Below, piece after piece: positions 33,801 to 42,200 of a DNA stretch of 64,000 bases. The position numbers and the translations under genes were made by a program. Each line of letters begins with the position of its first letter. Position 1 is the stretch's first letter. Under the pieces are notes generated by a model. It had not been told where the DNA came from. It saw only the letters and a program-made list of their open reading frames with translations, and ran no database searches. Source of the DNA: Apostichopus japonicus (taxonomy: Eukaryota > Echinodermata > Holothuroidea > Aspidochirotida > Stichopodidae); contig NC_092564.1 in assembly GCF_037975245.1 (NCBI RefSeq), positions 19,999,484 through 20,063,483 on the forward strand, in the 5' to 3' direction.

Positions 33801-36305
33801 TTCCAGTTCACTGTACTACTGCATGTACATGCCTGTTCGAGCTTCATTTTCAACTACACATGCGCAAATCCTTAAAATCTGATCCAACATTTATCCTGGC
33901 TCTTTGCAAGCAATAATCTATACGAAAATTACAGTAGGTCTATGTAAATAGTTTTTTACGCAATGTAGATTAAAAAAAAATCAGTTCAATGTTCTAAAGT
34001 ACAGTAGTTTACACACGAATGTTGCGCCAAAATAACATTTACTGAAGCACGTAGTTAATTGGACCACAAAATTTTTTTGCAACAGAAACTACTGATGGTA
34101 AGAATGCACATTTTACATTAGCAACTATTAATACAGAGAGAAGAAACATACTGTGAGCTGAAATATCCTGTTCAGGATCAGAGATGTTAGCTTCCCACAA
34201 AATTCATAGATTGTCTCCACTCATTAACATTTTCTGATCAAAACAATGATTCAAATATTACGAAGCCTCTTCGTTGTCAAAAGGTATACGTACTGTATGT
34301 GACAAGGCCTAATGTTATGATATTGGAGTGCACACAAATGATAGCCTATACCGCAAAAAGCTTCACTATCTCTACACAGGGGAAAGTAGGTTGCAAGTAA
34401 TTGTTGTTAAACAACATACTCCGTGTTCACTGAGCACTACAGGTGCAAGAATTTTCACAGACAATGGATGGGGACTTATAACCAATCAAATCACGGGAAT
34501 TTTGGAAAAGCATCATTGTCTATTTTTAGCATGAAAATCTCCGTAATGGAGTGTTGTTAACCCTGTACCTTGCGGTTGATTGTTATGATATATTTATTTA
34601 CAAACAAATTCAATGATCTGTTGGAGTAGGAGAAATTTTGCTTCTTGTAAGAAGAAGTTGTGGTCTTTTGAAAAGATATAATATTCGTTCCAAAATATGT
34701 TTTGACGGTTTTGTTATGTTTTCCGTTGACCTAGTTGTGAGTGTGTATACTTGGGGTTTGTTACTCTAAAAAAAAGTTTGCGTCCGCGGGACGCAAGCAA
34801 CTTGAAGATTTTGCGTCCCTGGCCAAAACATTGCGTCCCGGACGCAGAATCCTGCGTTCGTAACAATGCTGCATAGTATGTTTTTTAATTTTTTTTGTAA
34901 TACAAATGAGTTTAGCTCTCACGCGGATGAACGTCATATTCTTATTTGTTATAATGCAGAAGACACACACCCAAAAAAGAGGTACGACTGTCGCGTCTTG
35001 GGTTCCGAGTGTACTCAATGAAACACACAAATCAGTAACACAAGGGATAAAGTGCTTCATAATTCATATTTAAATTAAAGAGAATGTGGAGGGTGCATAG
35101 AAAATAGTCAAGGGGCAAGTAACAGTTTACAGTGAATGAAAAATGTCAGAATAAAAATTGTTGACTGGCCAGAGACGTGGTATTTCCCCGTGTTCCTGTA
35201 TGCGGGTTATGCTAACATCTTGCATCTGGGATGCTGAATCCTGCCTTCATATCAATGCTGATGATTTAATAGTAGCTAAATGAACATTTGGTTAACAATG
35301 TTTTTTTGTTTTTTTTTGTGCAAGATAGGCCTATTTCACTTTAAAGTTATGAAAAGTAAGGATTGACATCATTCCTCACCAAAACATGTCCTCTCTCCGG
35401 GTCATTTTTGGTTATCCCTCATCTCCCAAATTATTATAATTGTTCATATTCGTTACAGAAAAAGAAAATACATTTGGCAAGCCCAAACATTAAAGTGACT
35501 TGTTTTGGAATGAAGATGTGTTTTCTTTGCATGGTTTGGAATCCTTTCCCTTCCCAGACACTAGGCTGACTTAAACTACCCTCTTTGTTAACACCTATGT
35601 GTGTGGTGGGGTAGTCTTTTCTGTCCTTATGCCATTATGGAATAATTGGGCTAAAATATTGCATACCAGATGCAGTATCCTGTGTTCGTAACAATGCTGC
35701 GTATGCTATGTACTGTACACCATACCTCCTGGATCCAGGCGTGGTACATTGTTCGCTGTCTTCTGACGGTCGGATAAATAAGGGTTACATCGGGCATATT
35801 TAACCTATAATCAGGAAAATAAGCCCCCATATTGAACCAATGATCGGGTAAATAACCACACCTAGGCCTAGTTCTGCTAACCTAAGCCTAATAATAGTAA
35901 CTAATACTGCACCAAAAAGTCAATAATTTTAACTTTTTTGTGAACGTCTGACCTATTTTTGGGCCTAATTTACGTAGGCTACTACCAGCATTCCCTGTAT
36001 ACCTTTGTGGATGCTTTTATCGACTCGCGGAATTTGACAGAGCTGCAGTTGGCAAATAGCCTGGTGTAACTAGTGTAAACCTGAAACACTAAGAGCAGCT
36101 TAAGAGATTAGCCCTAGCATAACGTTAGGCTTGCTTTAAACATATCATAGGCTACTACTTAATAATACTAGCCTAGGCTAGTATGTCAAACGTTGGCATA
36201 TCCTAAGCCTTTTATTTTTCATTTCTTAATTAAAAACTAAAAAATAACAATTATTACCTTCGCCGACGGAACAACAATTATTTTCTTGAAGTTATAAGTA
36301 GCCAT
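12653..36305 (-). CDS. GTPBP4: Nucleolar GTP-binding protein 1 (NOG1), complete
   Basis: Fourteen coding exons, 5' to 3': 36258-36305, 24751-24921, 24240-24343, 23224-23461, 21951-22193, 20215-20322, 19616-19705, 17733-17843, 16925-17221, 16151-16194, 15548-15632, 14496-14555, 13562-13693, 12653-12805. They join in phase to 627 residues plus stop, close to the roughly 634 usual in vertebrates. Family role: an OBG-type GTPase in the nucleolus needed for maturation of the pre-60S ribosomal subunit. Seen: G1 [10 protein letters not shown]3 DTPGILD, G4 NKID, a G5-like STVSEEG; the N-terminal helical region with [20 protein letters not shown]; and a basic C-terminus ending [19 protein letters not shown]. 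All introns are GT-AG. The start is the ATG at 36303-36305, giving [16 protein letters not shown], as expected for NOG1. Intron 1 is 11.3 kb. Confidence 0.98.
13386..13556. repeat. Eight-copy ~22-bp minisatellite next to GTPBP4 exon 13 donor
   Basis: Eight units built on 'attggggacaaagatgagca', with variants gggg/ggggg. The array ends 5-6 nt from the splice donor of exon 13, in the transcribed intron, and opens all three frames on the minus strand as spurious ORFs. Confidence 0.92.
13562..13693 (-). CDS. GTPBP4: GTPBP4 exon 13
   Basis: Forty-four codons, with [20 protein letters not shown] and [16 protein letters not shown]. 'SRTPRD-SGIRD' is conserved in NOG1. Donor aag|gtaagc. A 22-bp tandem array begins about 6 nt into the following intron. 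Confidence 0.96.
13694..14495. other. GTPBP4 intron 12
   Basis: AT-rich, with a short AC-rich patch at 13725-13740 (minus-strand pyrimidines). No exon or clear repeat seen. Confidence 0.5.
14496..14555 (-). CDS. GTPBP4: GTPBP4 exon 12
   Basis: Twenty codons, [20 protein letters not shown]. Acceptor cacgcag, donor cag|gtgagt. Matches the conserved 'MKSLGI' element. Confidence 0.94.
15050..15255. repeat. Four-copy 52-bp tandem repeat in GTPBP4 intron 11
   Basis: Units start at 15050, 15102, 15154 and 15206. Each is 'tttacctacat[ta]ttgtttac', then 'ctagttacctcaggaaa', then 'ggtttctggtttta', with few mismatches. The last unit decays after 'gtctctggtta'. Confidence 0.95.
15548..15632 (-). CDS. 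GTPBP4: GTPBP4 exon 11
   Basis: Encodes [20 protein letters not shown] then QVPRKAKA, donor gct|gtaagt. Basic C-terminal region of NOG1. Confidence 0.95.
15690..16040 (+). mobile_element. tRNA-derived SINE in GTPBP4 intron 10 (antisense to gene)
   Basis: The head has an A-box-like segment from about 15700 and a B-box-like ggttagagtcc (15746-15756). The body has 'ttgggcaaggcactt' (15781-15795), a segment found in many invertebrate-deuterostome SINEs, and 'catggggacctg' at 15829-15840. An A-run precedes a likely target duplication, aaaacttg (15682-15689 and 16041-16048). Confidence 0.82.
16151..16194 (-). CDS. GTPBP4: GTPBP4 exon 10
   Basis: Forty-four nt: [14 protein letters not shown] then a split codon (donor ca|gtaagt). 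Acceptor gtctgatg is absent; the real acceptor is ctttgtag. Matches the family's SEDEEM-EIR-LA segment. Confidence 0.95.
16195..16924. other. GTPBP4 intron 9
   Basis: Contains a C-rich tract at 16568-16588 and AT-rich sequence. Plus-strand ORFs here have no recognisable motif. Nothing else supported. Confidence 0.5.
16925..17221 (-). CDS. GTPBP4: GTPBP4 exon 9
   Basis: Ninety-nine codons, including [52 protein letters not shown] and an acidic charged stretch. 'GDDYILDLQ' and 'PEIW-GHNIAD' are diagnostic of NOG1. Donor tca|gtaagt. Confidence 0.98.
17733..17843 (-). CDS. GTPBP4: GTPBP4 exon 8
   Basis: Thirty-seven codons: [20 protein letters not shown] then [17 protein letters not shown]. The conserved NOG1 segment after the G domain. 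Donor aag|gtaatt. Confidence 0.97.
17844..19615. other. GTPBP4 intron 7
   Basis: 1.8 kb. It holds a C tract (18248-18260), the dispersed repeat copy at 18565-18690 and otherwise AT-rich sequence. ORFs inside show no homology I recognise. Confidence 0.5.
18565..18690 (+). repeat. Dispersed repeat copy 2 (pair with 5920-6035)
   Basis: Same block order as 5920-6035 ('atatgctagaaaatcaaa', 'atggtca', 'aaggagcattt', 'actttcaaagta', 'atattcaattgtct'), with a three-copy 'act' expansion. Supports a middle-repetitive family. Confidence 0.6.
19616..19705 (-). CDS. GTPBP4: GTPBP4 exon 7 with G5-like motif
   Basis: Thirty codons: [20 protein letters not shown] then [10 protein letters not shown]. Acceptor tttcttag, donor gag|gtaaaa. 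Confidence 0.97.
20215..20322 (-). CDS. GTPBP4: GTPBP4 exon 6 with G4
   Basis: Thirty-six codons: [20 protein letters not shown] then [20 protein letters not shown] is the guanine-specificity motif (vertebrates usually have NKCD). Donor aag|gtatat. Confidence 0.97.
20323..21950. other. GTPBP4 intron 5
   Basis: 1.6 kb without recognisable exons. AT-rich with a T-run (20829-20844) and a G/A-rich patch near 21165-21180. No element identified. Confidence 0.5.
21951..22193 (-). CDS. GTPBP4: GTPBP4 exon 5 with G2/G3
   Basis: Eighty-one codons: [86 protein letters not shown] (G2) and DTPG (G3, switch II) are intact. Acceptor atctccag, donor cag|gtaagg. Confidence 0.98.
22435..22800. repeat. Degenerate tandem repeat in GTPBP4 intron 4
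   Basis: Six to eight diverged units of about 40-60 bp, each containing variants of 'tgtccccatta', '[ac]attgtgagtcagtaag' and 'acac/acatt'. Divergence rises towards 22800, suggesting an old array decaying from one end. Confidence 0.7.
23224..23461 (-). CDS. GTPBP4: GTPBP4 exon 4 with G1/P-loop
   Basis: Encodes [20 protein letters not shown], then [40 protein letters not shown] and [28 protein letters not shown] is the P-loop. Acceptor ctccacag, donor aag|gtcagt. Confidence 0.98.
24240..24343 (-). CDS. GTPBP4: GTPBP4 exon 3
   Basis: Encodes [20 protein letters not shown] then [14 protein letters not shown], ending in phase 2 (donor aa|gtaaga). NOG1 helical domain. Confidence 0.97.
24751..24921 (-). 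CDS. GTPBP4: GTPBP4 exon 2
   Basis: Fifty-seven codons: [20 protein letters not shown], then [20 protein letters not shown], then [17 protein letters not shown]. Acceptor tttccag, donor gat|gtaagt. N-terminal NOG1 helical domain. Confidence 0.98.
25959..26701. repeat. 370-bp tandem duplication
   Basis: Unit 1 is 25959-26326 and unit 2 is 26327-26701. Both open with 'gaacttgaacatg' and 'actaccgtaagtcggcagcc' and close with 'catactggtcgatgat', about 90 percent alike by eye. The start of a third unit (tgaacac) follows. Confidence 0.93.
27605..28852. repeat. 25-bp minisatellite, about 50 copies
   Basis: The unit reads 'tcttgtacagtactgtg' then 'ttctagag'. It holds the self-complementary motif tgtacagtactgt and TCTAGA. 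Variants (ttgcactgtactg, ttatacagtactg, ctgccttctgg) recur in blocks, so higher-order duplication has occurred. The unit is not a multiple of three; ORFs across it are spurious. Confidence 0.98.
31028..31205. repeat. Two-copy 94-bp tandem repeat
   Basis: 'aacatcaagtttcgcggca' recurs at 31028 and 31122. Each is followed by 'ttcaaagtcatgtataatc' and a 'cga[ag]aacgagtta-cgatc' block. An imperfect palindrome, tagcgagtactcgcta, lies just upstream at 30903-30918. Confidence 0.85.
32985..33200. repeat. CGTA-rich palindromic repeat patch
   Basis: Dense in cgta/tacg and cgcgta words, unlike the AT-rich flanks. 'ctacgttta-cagattatacga' at about 32991 is partly complementary to sequence near 33140-33170 (cgtataatcgcgtagataaacgtag), so it is probably a small foldback element. 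Confidence 0.5.
33399..33470. repeat. ttgcgtccc repeat cluster, copy 1
   Basis: 'tttgcgtcccagggacgcaa' is a perfect inverted repeat. Two more tgcgtccc words follow at spacings of about 20 nt. Same architecture as 34768-34860. Confidence 0.8.
34768..34872. repeat. ttgcgtccc repeat cluster, copy 2
   Basis: 'gtttgcgtccgcgggacgca' forms an inverted repeat, followed by ttgcgtccc words and 'atcctgcgttcgtaacaatg'. The latter recurs in diverged form at about 35235-35265 and 35675-35702. Confidence 0.8.
35140..35204. repeat. Copy of the GTPBP4 upstream flank inside intron 1
   Basis: About 65 bp nearly matching 36322-36387: 'aatgtcagaataaaaattg', then 'ccagagacgtggt' and 'ttccccgtgttc'. Direct orientation. 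Confidence 0.9.
36258..36305 (-). CDS. GTPBP4: GTPBP4 exon 1 (start codon)
   Basis: Encodes [16 protein letters not shown] (16 codons), donor aag|gtaata. The conserved 'YNFK-I-VVPSAK' start of NOG1 fixes the initiator. Too short to show as an ORF; found by matching the family N-terminus. Confidence 0.96.
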
Positions 36306-36400
36306 TGCGTACAAATGCGGAGAAAATGTCAGAATAAAAATTGTTGACAGACCAGAGACGTGGTCGTTCCCCGTGTTCACATATGCGTACGTACGTAAAA
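36306..36400 (-). promoter_or_regulatory. GTPBP4 5'-proximal flank / 5' UTR
   Basis: The sequence immediately upstream of the ATG. On the minus strand it has an AT-rich 'caacaatttttattctgaca' block about 20-40 nt before the ATG and a cacgtc-containing block further up. No classical TATA box at a typical position. 36322-36387 is duplicated at 35140-35204. Promoter status is inferred from position. Confidence 0.45.
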
Positions 36401-37559
36401 ACCACTGAATTTAGCTAGCACATGTCCTCGATTGCGTAATCAGAGACTGAAGTTAGCGAACGAGTACAACGCTTCCTTTTCCACTGCAAGTTAAAATGAT
36501 TATTTTAATTATGATATTTGTGAGACATGAAGACAACGAATCCAGATGTGCATCTTTGTTCACAGAACCACCTGATACCTAGCGAGGAAATGAGAAGACA
36601 TAACCTGTATAAAAAAGAGTGAATGGTATGAAACTGAGATAAACTTAAAATTTACCTTAAAAGCTATAATTCCAATATGCAGTCAATATGCATCAACATT
36701 GCCTCCAGTTAAAGTATACAAAACCAAGTAAAGTATTCGATTTCGATTTCGATTTATTCGATTTATTTTAAACCAGTGTAAATATAAAATATTTATAAAT
36801 AGGCGTACATCAAAAAACAGTTCTTGTTAAGATTAAACAAATGATATGGTAAATGGTAAGTGAAAGAAATAAGATTGTTAAATGGTTTAAACATAAAATG
36901 ATGAAACAGTCATTACTGAAACTATAATAAAGGTTCTAAACTATCAAATTGTATTAAACATTATAATTGCTGCACGGTATATGAACGAATTTCTATACAG
37001 TTGAATTCTATATTTGGGCAAGATATTTGGATTTCTGAGGTATACAAAACCTTGCAATAAATTTTCAAGAGTGCCTTCTAGGTGTTCTCATCTCACATTC
37101 CAAATTACTGTCAGATATTGAGAAGTTTCCATTTAGACAGTAAATGACCATTCATTAGTTTTCTAACATATTTGTAGCATTGAATGCCGCCTAAATAAGC
37201 ACAGTTACTTTCCCATTAAAACATGACTTTAGGCAGAATTTTAGTCAAAGAAAAAAAAGGGGGGGGGGGGGACAATTAATACTTAGTATCTTTCTGTGGT
37301 AATATGGCTGCTCTTGTTTGCAAGATATTTCAGTATTTAAAATATGATTAATCTCTGGAATTGCTCCTTTAATGTTTAATTGATGATGACGTCAACTGCT
37401 CAGCCCGCAGGTCAAAGGATGTAAATGATGTTAATTGTTTTATAATTTCTAATAACTTCGTATGAAAAAGAGTACTTTTGGGAAGACATTCATCATCATC
37501 TGTCGTTGTCAACTTTGTCATTTGTAATCATGTTATTTGAGACGACAGAAATCTTACGT

Positions 37560-37700
37560 TTTTGTACTGAGTTTTATACTGCGTCTGGACTAACCGACCC
37601 GTGGTCTGTGTGTTAGACTAAGTAGTCCAGCCACTTAAATTGATGGTCCTCATTACATTTACAGTAAAATTTCTCACAAATGGCATGTGGTATAGATATG
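37560..37700 (+). repeat. Dispersed repeat pair member (with 44155-44300)
   Basis: 'tgagttttatactgcgtc', then 'gactaagtagtccagccact' and 'attgatggtcct', correspond to 'tgagttttgcgttgcatc', 'gactaagtggtccagccatt' and 'attgatgatcct' near 44158-44240. Family unknown. Confidence 0.65.
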
Positions 37701-37879
37701 CAAAGTCGTCTGCATGTTAGCAGTGTTTTTGAAATGGCTACAGCTTATCAAGTTTAATTATGTCAATATCAGTCATCTTGTAAAGTTTACTGGCAGCAAA
37801 ATCCTCAGATTGATAAAAATATCTATACAAACTCAAATCTCCAATTTACTGTGAAGCCGATGGCATACATAGGAATAGC

Positions 37880-38060
37880 GTCCTCATCGTCTGGCGGCTG
37901 GGCGAATACAGAAATGCAACATGGCCATTCACCAGCCTACCGGATGAATAACGATTATCGTATACGTAGGCTATATTCCGCCAGCTGCCGGTCGAATAAG
38001 CCAAACGCACCATGTTATTCACCCTGTATAACCGGACGAATACAGAAAAGTGACCTTCTT
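37880..38060. repeat. Degenerate units with 'ccgg-cgaata' motif
   Basis: 'gggcgaatacagaaa', 'accggatgaataac', 'gccggtcgaataag' and 'accggacgaatacagaaa' recur every 45-50 bp, each preceded by an 'attcacc/attccgcc' word. CG-richer than the flanks. Confidence 0.55.
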
Positions 38061-38792
38061 AGTTGTCCTGCTGCCGAGCGACAGACCTAACCATATCCCT
38101 ATATTCTCGCGGCAACTGGACAAAGACGGAATCCAGTGTCCAAACTTGAAAGTCATAACCCTTATCTATAGTAGTCCCAATGAATAACGCAGGTAGCTTA
38201 GGCTATACTAGAACTAGCCAAGACAACGGGTAATGCTTGGAGCGAAATACATGACTCCCCATGCTGAGCTAAAAAATATAAAAATTCCAAAAAATTTCAA
38301 TCAGTAATGAATTGGCATAGTCGTATATCTTGAGTGTCTTAAACTAAAAAAAAAGGGTTCTATAGGCTCTGGTAGTGGACGGTATACTGTGGAATTCTTC
38401 AAGTTGGAGGATTATGAGGCCTTCTTGAGTTGATTTTTGCTCCGAAGTATTTCTTCAAACAAAAATTTATGTAAGTACCGATCGCGTTAAACCTGTGTTA
38501 CACGCTGTGGCATCAAATTAAATATTGTGGTCTCTGAGTTCAGTAGCCGGAGGACATAAAACAACAACAAATAGAACGCCCCCCCCCCCCCCCAAACAAA
38601 ATGGCTGATACATCGTTGTTCACCAGGATACCGGGCAAATCATGTTAAATTTTAAGTATCGACTCCCTGTATACCAATTCCGTTAATATAGCAGAACATT
38701 GACTTAATGACCCACGAGTTGAAAGCTTTTATACAATAACTGCACACCTTTTTGACATAGTTATATAACACTATAGTTTTTTTGTATGAGCA

Positions 38793-39242
38793 TTTCCGAC
38801 AGAAAATGCATTACCTTAAAGAAATTAAAGAATTTCCCTCTTCAGTTATCCTTCATAAGAGAAAAAAAAACCTTCCTATGGATATATGCATGTAGCCAAG
38901 ATATGGATGAATGCGTAAATTGATCTCCCGAATGCATCGCCGCTAGCATATATATCCATAGGAAACGGTCTTGTTTGTGAATGATATACTGTATGCGAAG
39001 GATATACTTTTTAAGAAAAGTCGCCCAGGAAAGAACCTGGGCACGAAAAACCAAACAACCGAACGACTGGTCCGCTCTCAACCCCAGTCCCCTTGCATCG
39101 AGACTGTGACTGTGTGATCATCGTCAGGTGTGTATCACGATTCCCCTTACATATACTACACATGATCTTAGCCAAAAGGCCGAACTTGAAGCGAAGGATA
39201 TGTATTCTTCTGTTCATGGAAAACCGCATTTTCTGTCGGGAA
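38793..39242. mobile_element. Foldback MITE with 16-17-bp terminal inverted repeats, interrupted
   Basis: The left end ttccgacagaaaatgc (38794-38809) is the inverse of gcattttctgtcgggaa (39226-39242). Inner arms also pair: 'cctatggatatatgc' (38875 on) with 'gcatatatatccatagg' (38946-38962). Without the insert at 39006-39201 it would be about 250 bp. Superfamily not assigned. Confidence 0.8.
39006..39190 (-). mobile_element. U2 snRNA-headed retroposon with target duplication
   Basis: On the minus strand the 5' part (39184-39150) reads ttcggccttttggctaagat then catgtgtagtatatg. That is nearly identical to the 5' end of U2 snRNA, including the gtagta branch-site-pairing core. The rest differs from U2 but keeps an snRNA-like order: hairpins, a U-rich ggtttttcgt (39052-39043) and a terminal stem gcccagg/cctgggc (39042-39023). 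The 11-bp duplication gcgaaggatat flanks it (38995-39005, 39191-39201) and it ends in an A-rich stretch. A retrotransposed copy is the best reading. Confidence 0.8.
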
Positions 39243-42200
39243 TATACACCATAATATTTAACTGCCTAAATGTGATAATAAGGTACAAGTAAAACGATTG
39301 AATGATAATCTTCATTATCTATCGGAATTTCTGATGGATCAGCCGATTATCTTTAAGGGTAAAAAAAAAATAGACTTTGAACGTTTATCTCACTGACGAA
39401 CGTAGTAGCTAGGAGCTGAGATGAATTATTGACCAGACAATAATTGCCCAAACACGAAGCGAACTGGACAAACAAAAACAGCAATGACATGCTTCCTGTG
39501 CAGCACACTGCACTGTCAACTGAAGCGAAAATTAAATATTAAAAACAAAGGATTTTTTGCAGAAATTTGTACATGAAAAATAATAACCGAGTGATAATGA
39601 ACACTTATATTTAGCCGTTGAGACAGTACATGAAAATTTAATCAACATTGGTATCAATATATGTGTTACAAACTATTAGTATAGTGGAGAAACAGAATAC
39701 TGTATAGTGAAGCATTGAAAAAAGGAAGGGTGTATTGCAAGTACTTCTTTTTGATTTCGATGGACATTACCTTTCAAATACCGTCCATGCAGTCGACAAG
39801 GAATTTACCCCCCCCCCCCCTCCCCTCCCCACCACAAGTATCCTCTCGTGTAAAATTAAAATACACCGATAAGTAAATTAAATCTAATTATTAACATTTG
39901 GTTTGTTTCTCAGATTTTCAGAATATACTCGTATACAATGGACAGCATGGACGACGACACCAAAGACAACAACTAAAGTTACCAAAATTAACAACCTCAA
40001 GATAATTATTTGCTATTTTCTAGTTTGTTTACGATTTCAGTAAGTTTCCCCATGTTCAGTTACTATATATGTATGTACATAAAGGCGAATTTCTCTAGAA
40101 ATCCCTTCCCTGGCGCTTTCAGGGTTACATGTAATGAAATTGCCGTGCAGGTGATCCCCGGTTACTATGGTTTCTGACTGACAATCCCCCCCCCCCACCC
40201 CTACTCCTCACCGTCACACCCAGCAAAGAAACGGTTACAGTAGGGATCTCCACCAATTTAAGGCTCTGTTCATGGAGATCACTCGTGCCGCAGTACGAAT
40301 CCCGGTTTATCGTAATAAAATATATCTTTGCTATTTCTAAATATGTTTAAAATTTCTCTGGTCAATTTTCCCTTGTTCATCCATTTATTTATTTATTTGA
40401 AGATTAAAACAACAGAAAACGAAATACACCTTCTTAGGACCTGTTTAAATCAGGTTAATTGTGTGGAATGTATATAGGAACAGTACACCGAATATCTGGT
40501 CTATATATGATTCTCAATATGTTCCACACATAAACGATATTCTCGATTTTCAAAACAAGATTGTACGATTATGATCATTATTATTATTAGTATCATTATC
40601 ATTGTTATTGTTATTGTTGTTATTATTATTATCAGGAAAATTACGCAATTTACCAAGATAGTTCTACTTAAATGATAATGATATAACTTTGGCACAGTCC
40701 TGTGTATACAATGCATTATTTTGTTATATATAGACAACGTTAAATATTAATTTGGTTATTATATAAGCCACCTCCAGAGAGAACTAAACGCCGAAGTAGA
40801 GAGCCCCTGGGATCCGGACGACTCTATAGAACATCTTGACAGCCTCCCAGGGAACATTTTGACAGTCTCCCAGGGCACCAAAATCCTAAATTACTGAGTT
40901 TCAATTTTGGTATATCTTTTGCTCTCTCTCTCTCACTTTATCTTTTATATTACCTCAGTGGCCAACTACTTGGGTCATAATTGGTCTTCATTAGCTTTTC
41001 ACCCTCATCAACAATAAAATTGACATGTAATGGGGAGAAGAAGAAATGATGTCATACGCCATATCCTAATTGACTTGTAAATTAAAAAAAAATTAAAAAA
41101 AAAGAAATTGGAACCAAAGTTGAACGTGCATGGAGCAGCGAAATCGATTAAAAATGACTTCACACATGAGAGCTCCAGAGCGAAGGCAAAAATTCAATTG
41201 AAGTACATTTAAAGTTATTCGAGCTTCTATCGCCACCATTAAATCATCATGTACGCATCAGACTCCTAAACACATCTTAAGACAACCCTTTAACTCTTTA
41301 TTCTTATGATCTCTACCGGCGCGCGTTTTTTTTCTTTTTCTTTTTGTTTTACTTTTTTATTTTTTTTTATTTTTTTTATCATTTTAAGCCCTACAGCAAG
41401 GAATTCAGTTCTTGTAAACTTCTGCCATGACAATCGTCAAACAGGCGTTAATTACTATACAGCGCATTGTTTGATGTTTTTTACTTCGGTACCGTATTCA
41501 TTGAGACGTGTTAGTGTTTTTGTAGACTATTAATAGAAAATAATAATAATAAAACAAACTATATAGATTCATCAATTTTGTTTGTAAATTGGATTAGGGA
41601 AGGTCAATGTTTGGGTTATAGAAAGATCTCCAGGGTAGACGTGGTGAGGAGGAGGGGTGGGGGGGGAGGGGGAAGACAATACGATATATTTGAACGTGGT
41701 TTTCTAAGAAACAAAGGTGCCGTCTATTGTAAATCGCTTATCTATATTATCGCTTGTCACATAGAACTATAGCTTTCTTCATCCAGCTGTAGGTCCACGC
41801 AGAAAGAGCGAGGGTGTGACGGGTGCGCACGTACCCGTTTTCCATTGTCAAAGATTTGCATTTTCCTGGGCATTTTCCTTTCGTTCTGCGGAAGACGTTG
41901 TTACTAACCGCGTCGAATGCTATACGAAACAAATTGACATGGTTCCAAAATATAACATCGTGTTGCATCTCAAGGCCCCTTAAGTATACCAAATTAGACC
42001 TCCACCCCTTCCATCCCCAGGACGGTGCATGTTCATCATTAAAGGTCCACATCTTCAGTTATGTAACAACCACGCACCCGCAAGGGCCATTTCAGGTTTG
42101 CTCCTCTTATAAAATATTCCCTCCGCTTGGTTCTTCCGTTTTTATAGTTTTGCCCTTTGTTTTTTGTATATATGCTTTGCTTTTTTGACTTCGTCAATTA

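Larger units (their letters stand above)
24922..36257. other. GTPBP4 intron 1 (11.3 kb)
   Basis: It separates the 16-codon first exon from the rest. It contains the tandem duplication at 25959-26701, the minisatellite at 27605-28852, a 94-bp duplication near 31.1 kb, CG-rich palindromic patches at 33.0-33.2 kb, ttgcgtccc clusters and promoter-like duplicates. No internal exon or nested gene was recognised on either strand. Confidence 0.8.
36306..38792. other. Intergenic, repeat-poor spacer
   Basis: Contains a cgattt simple-repeat patch (36730-36765), a G tract (37259-37270), dispersed repeat copy 37560-37700 and degenerate units at 37870-38060. No gene recognised. Confidence 0.5.

Noticed and set aside
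33537-33882. Overlapping ORFs rich in Pro/Ser/Phe
   Set aside because: Caused by C-rich low-complexity sequence (33600-33680); no homology.
39150-39190. Functional U2 snRNA gene on the minus strand
   Set aside because: Only the first ~35 nt resemble U2, the rest diverges, and an 11-bp direct duplication flanks it; a retroposed copy explains it better.
41747-42188. Overlapping 101- and 121-codon ORFs on both strands
   Set aside because: No motif, no splice-compatible partners and low-complexity flanks; likely chance.
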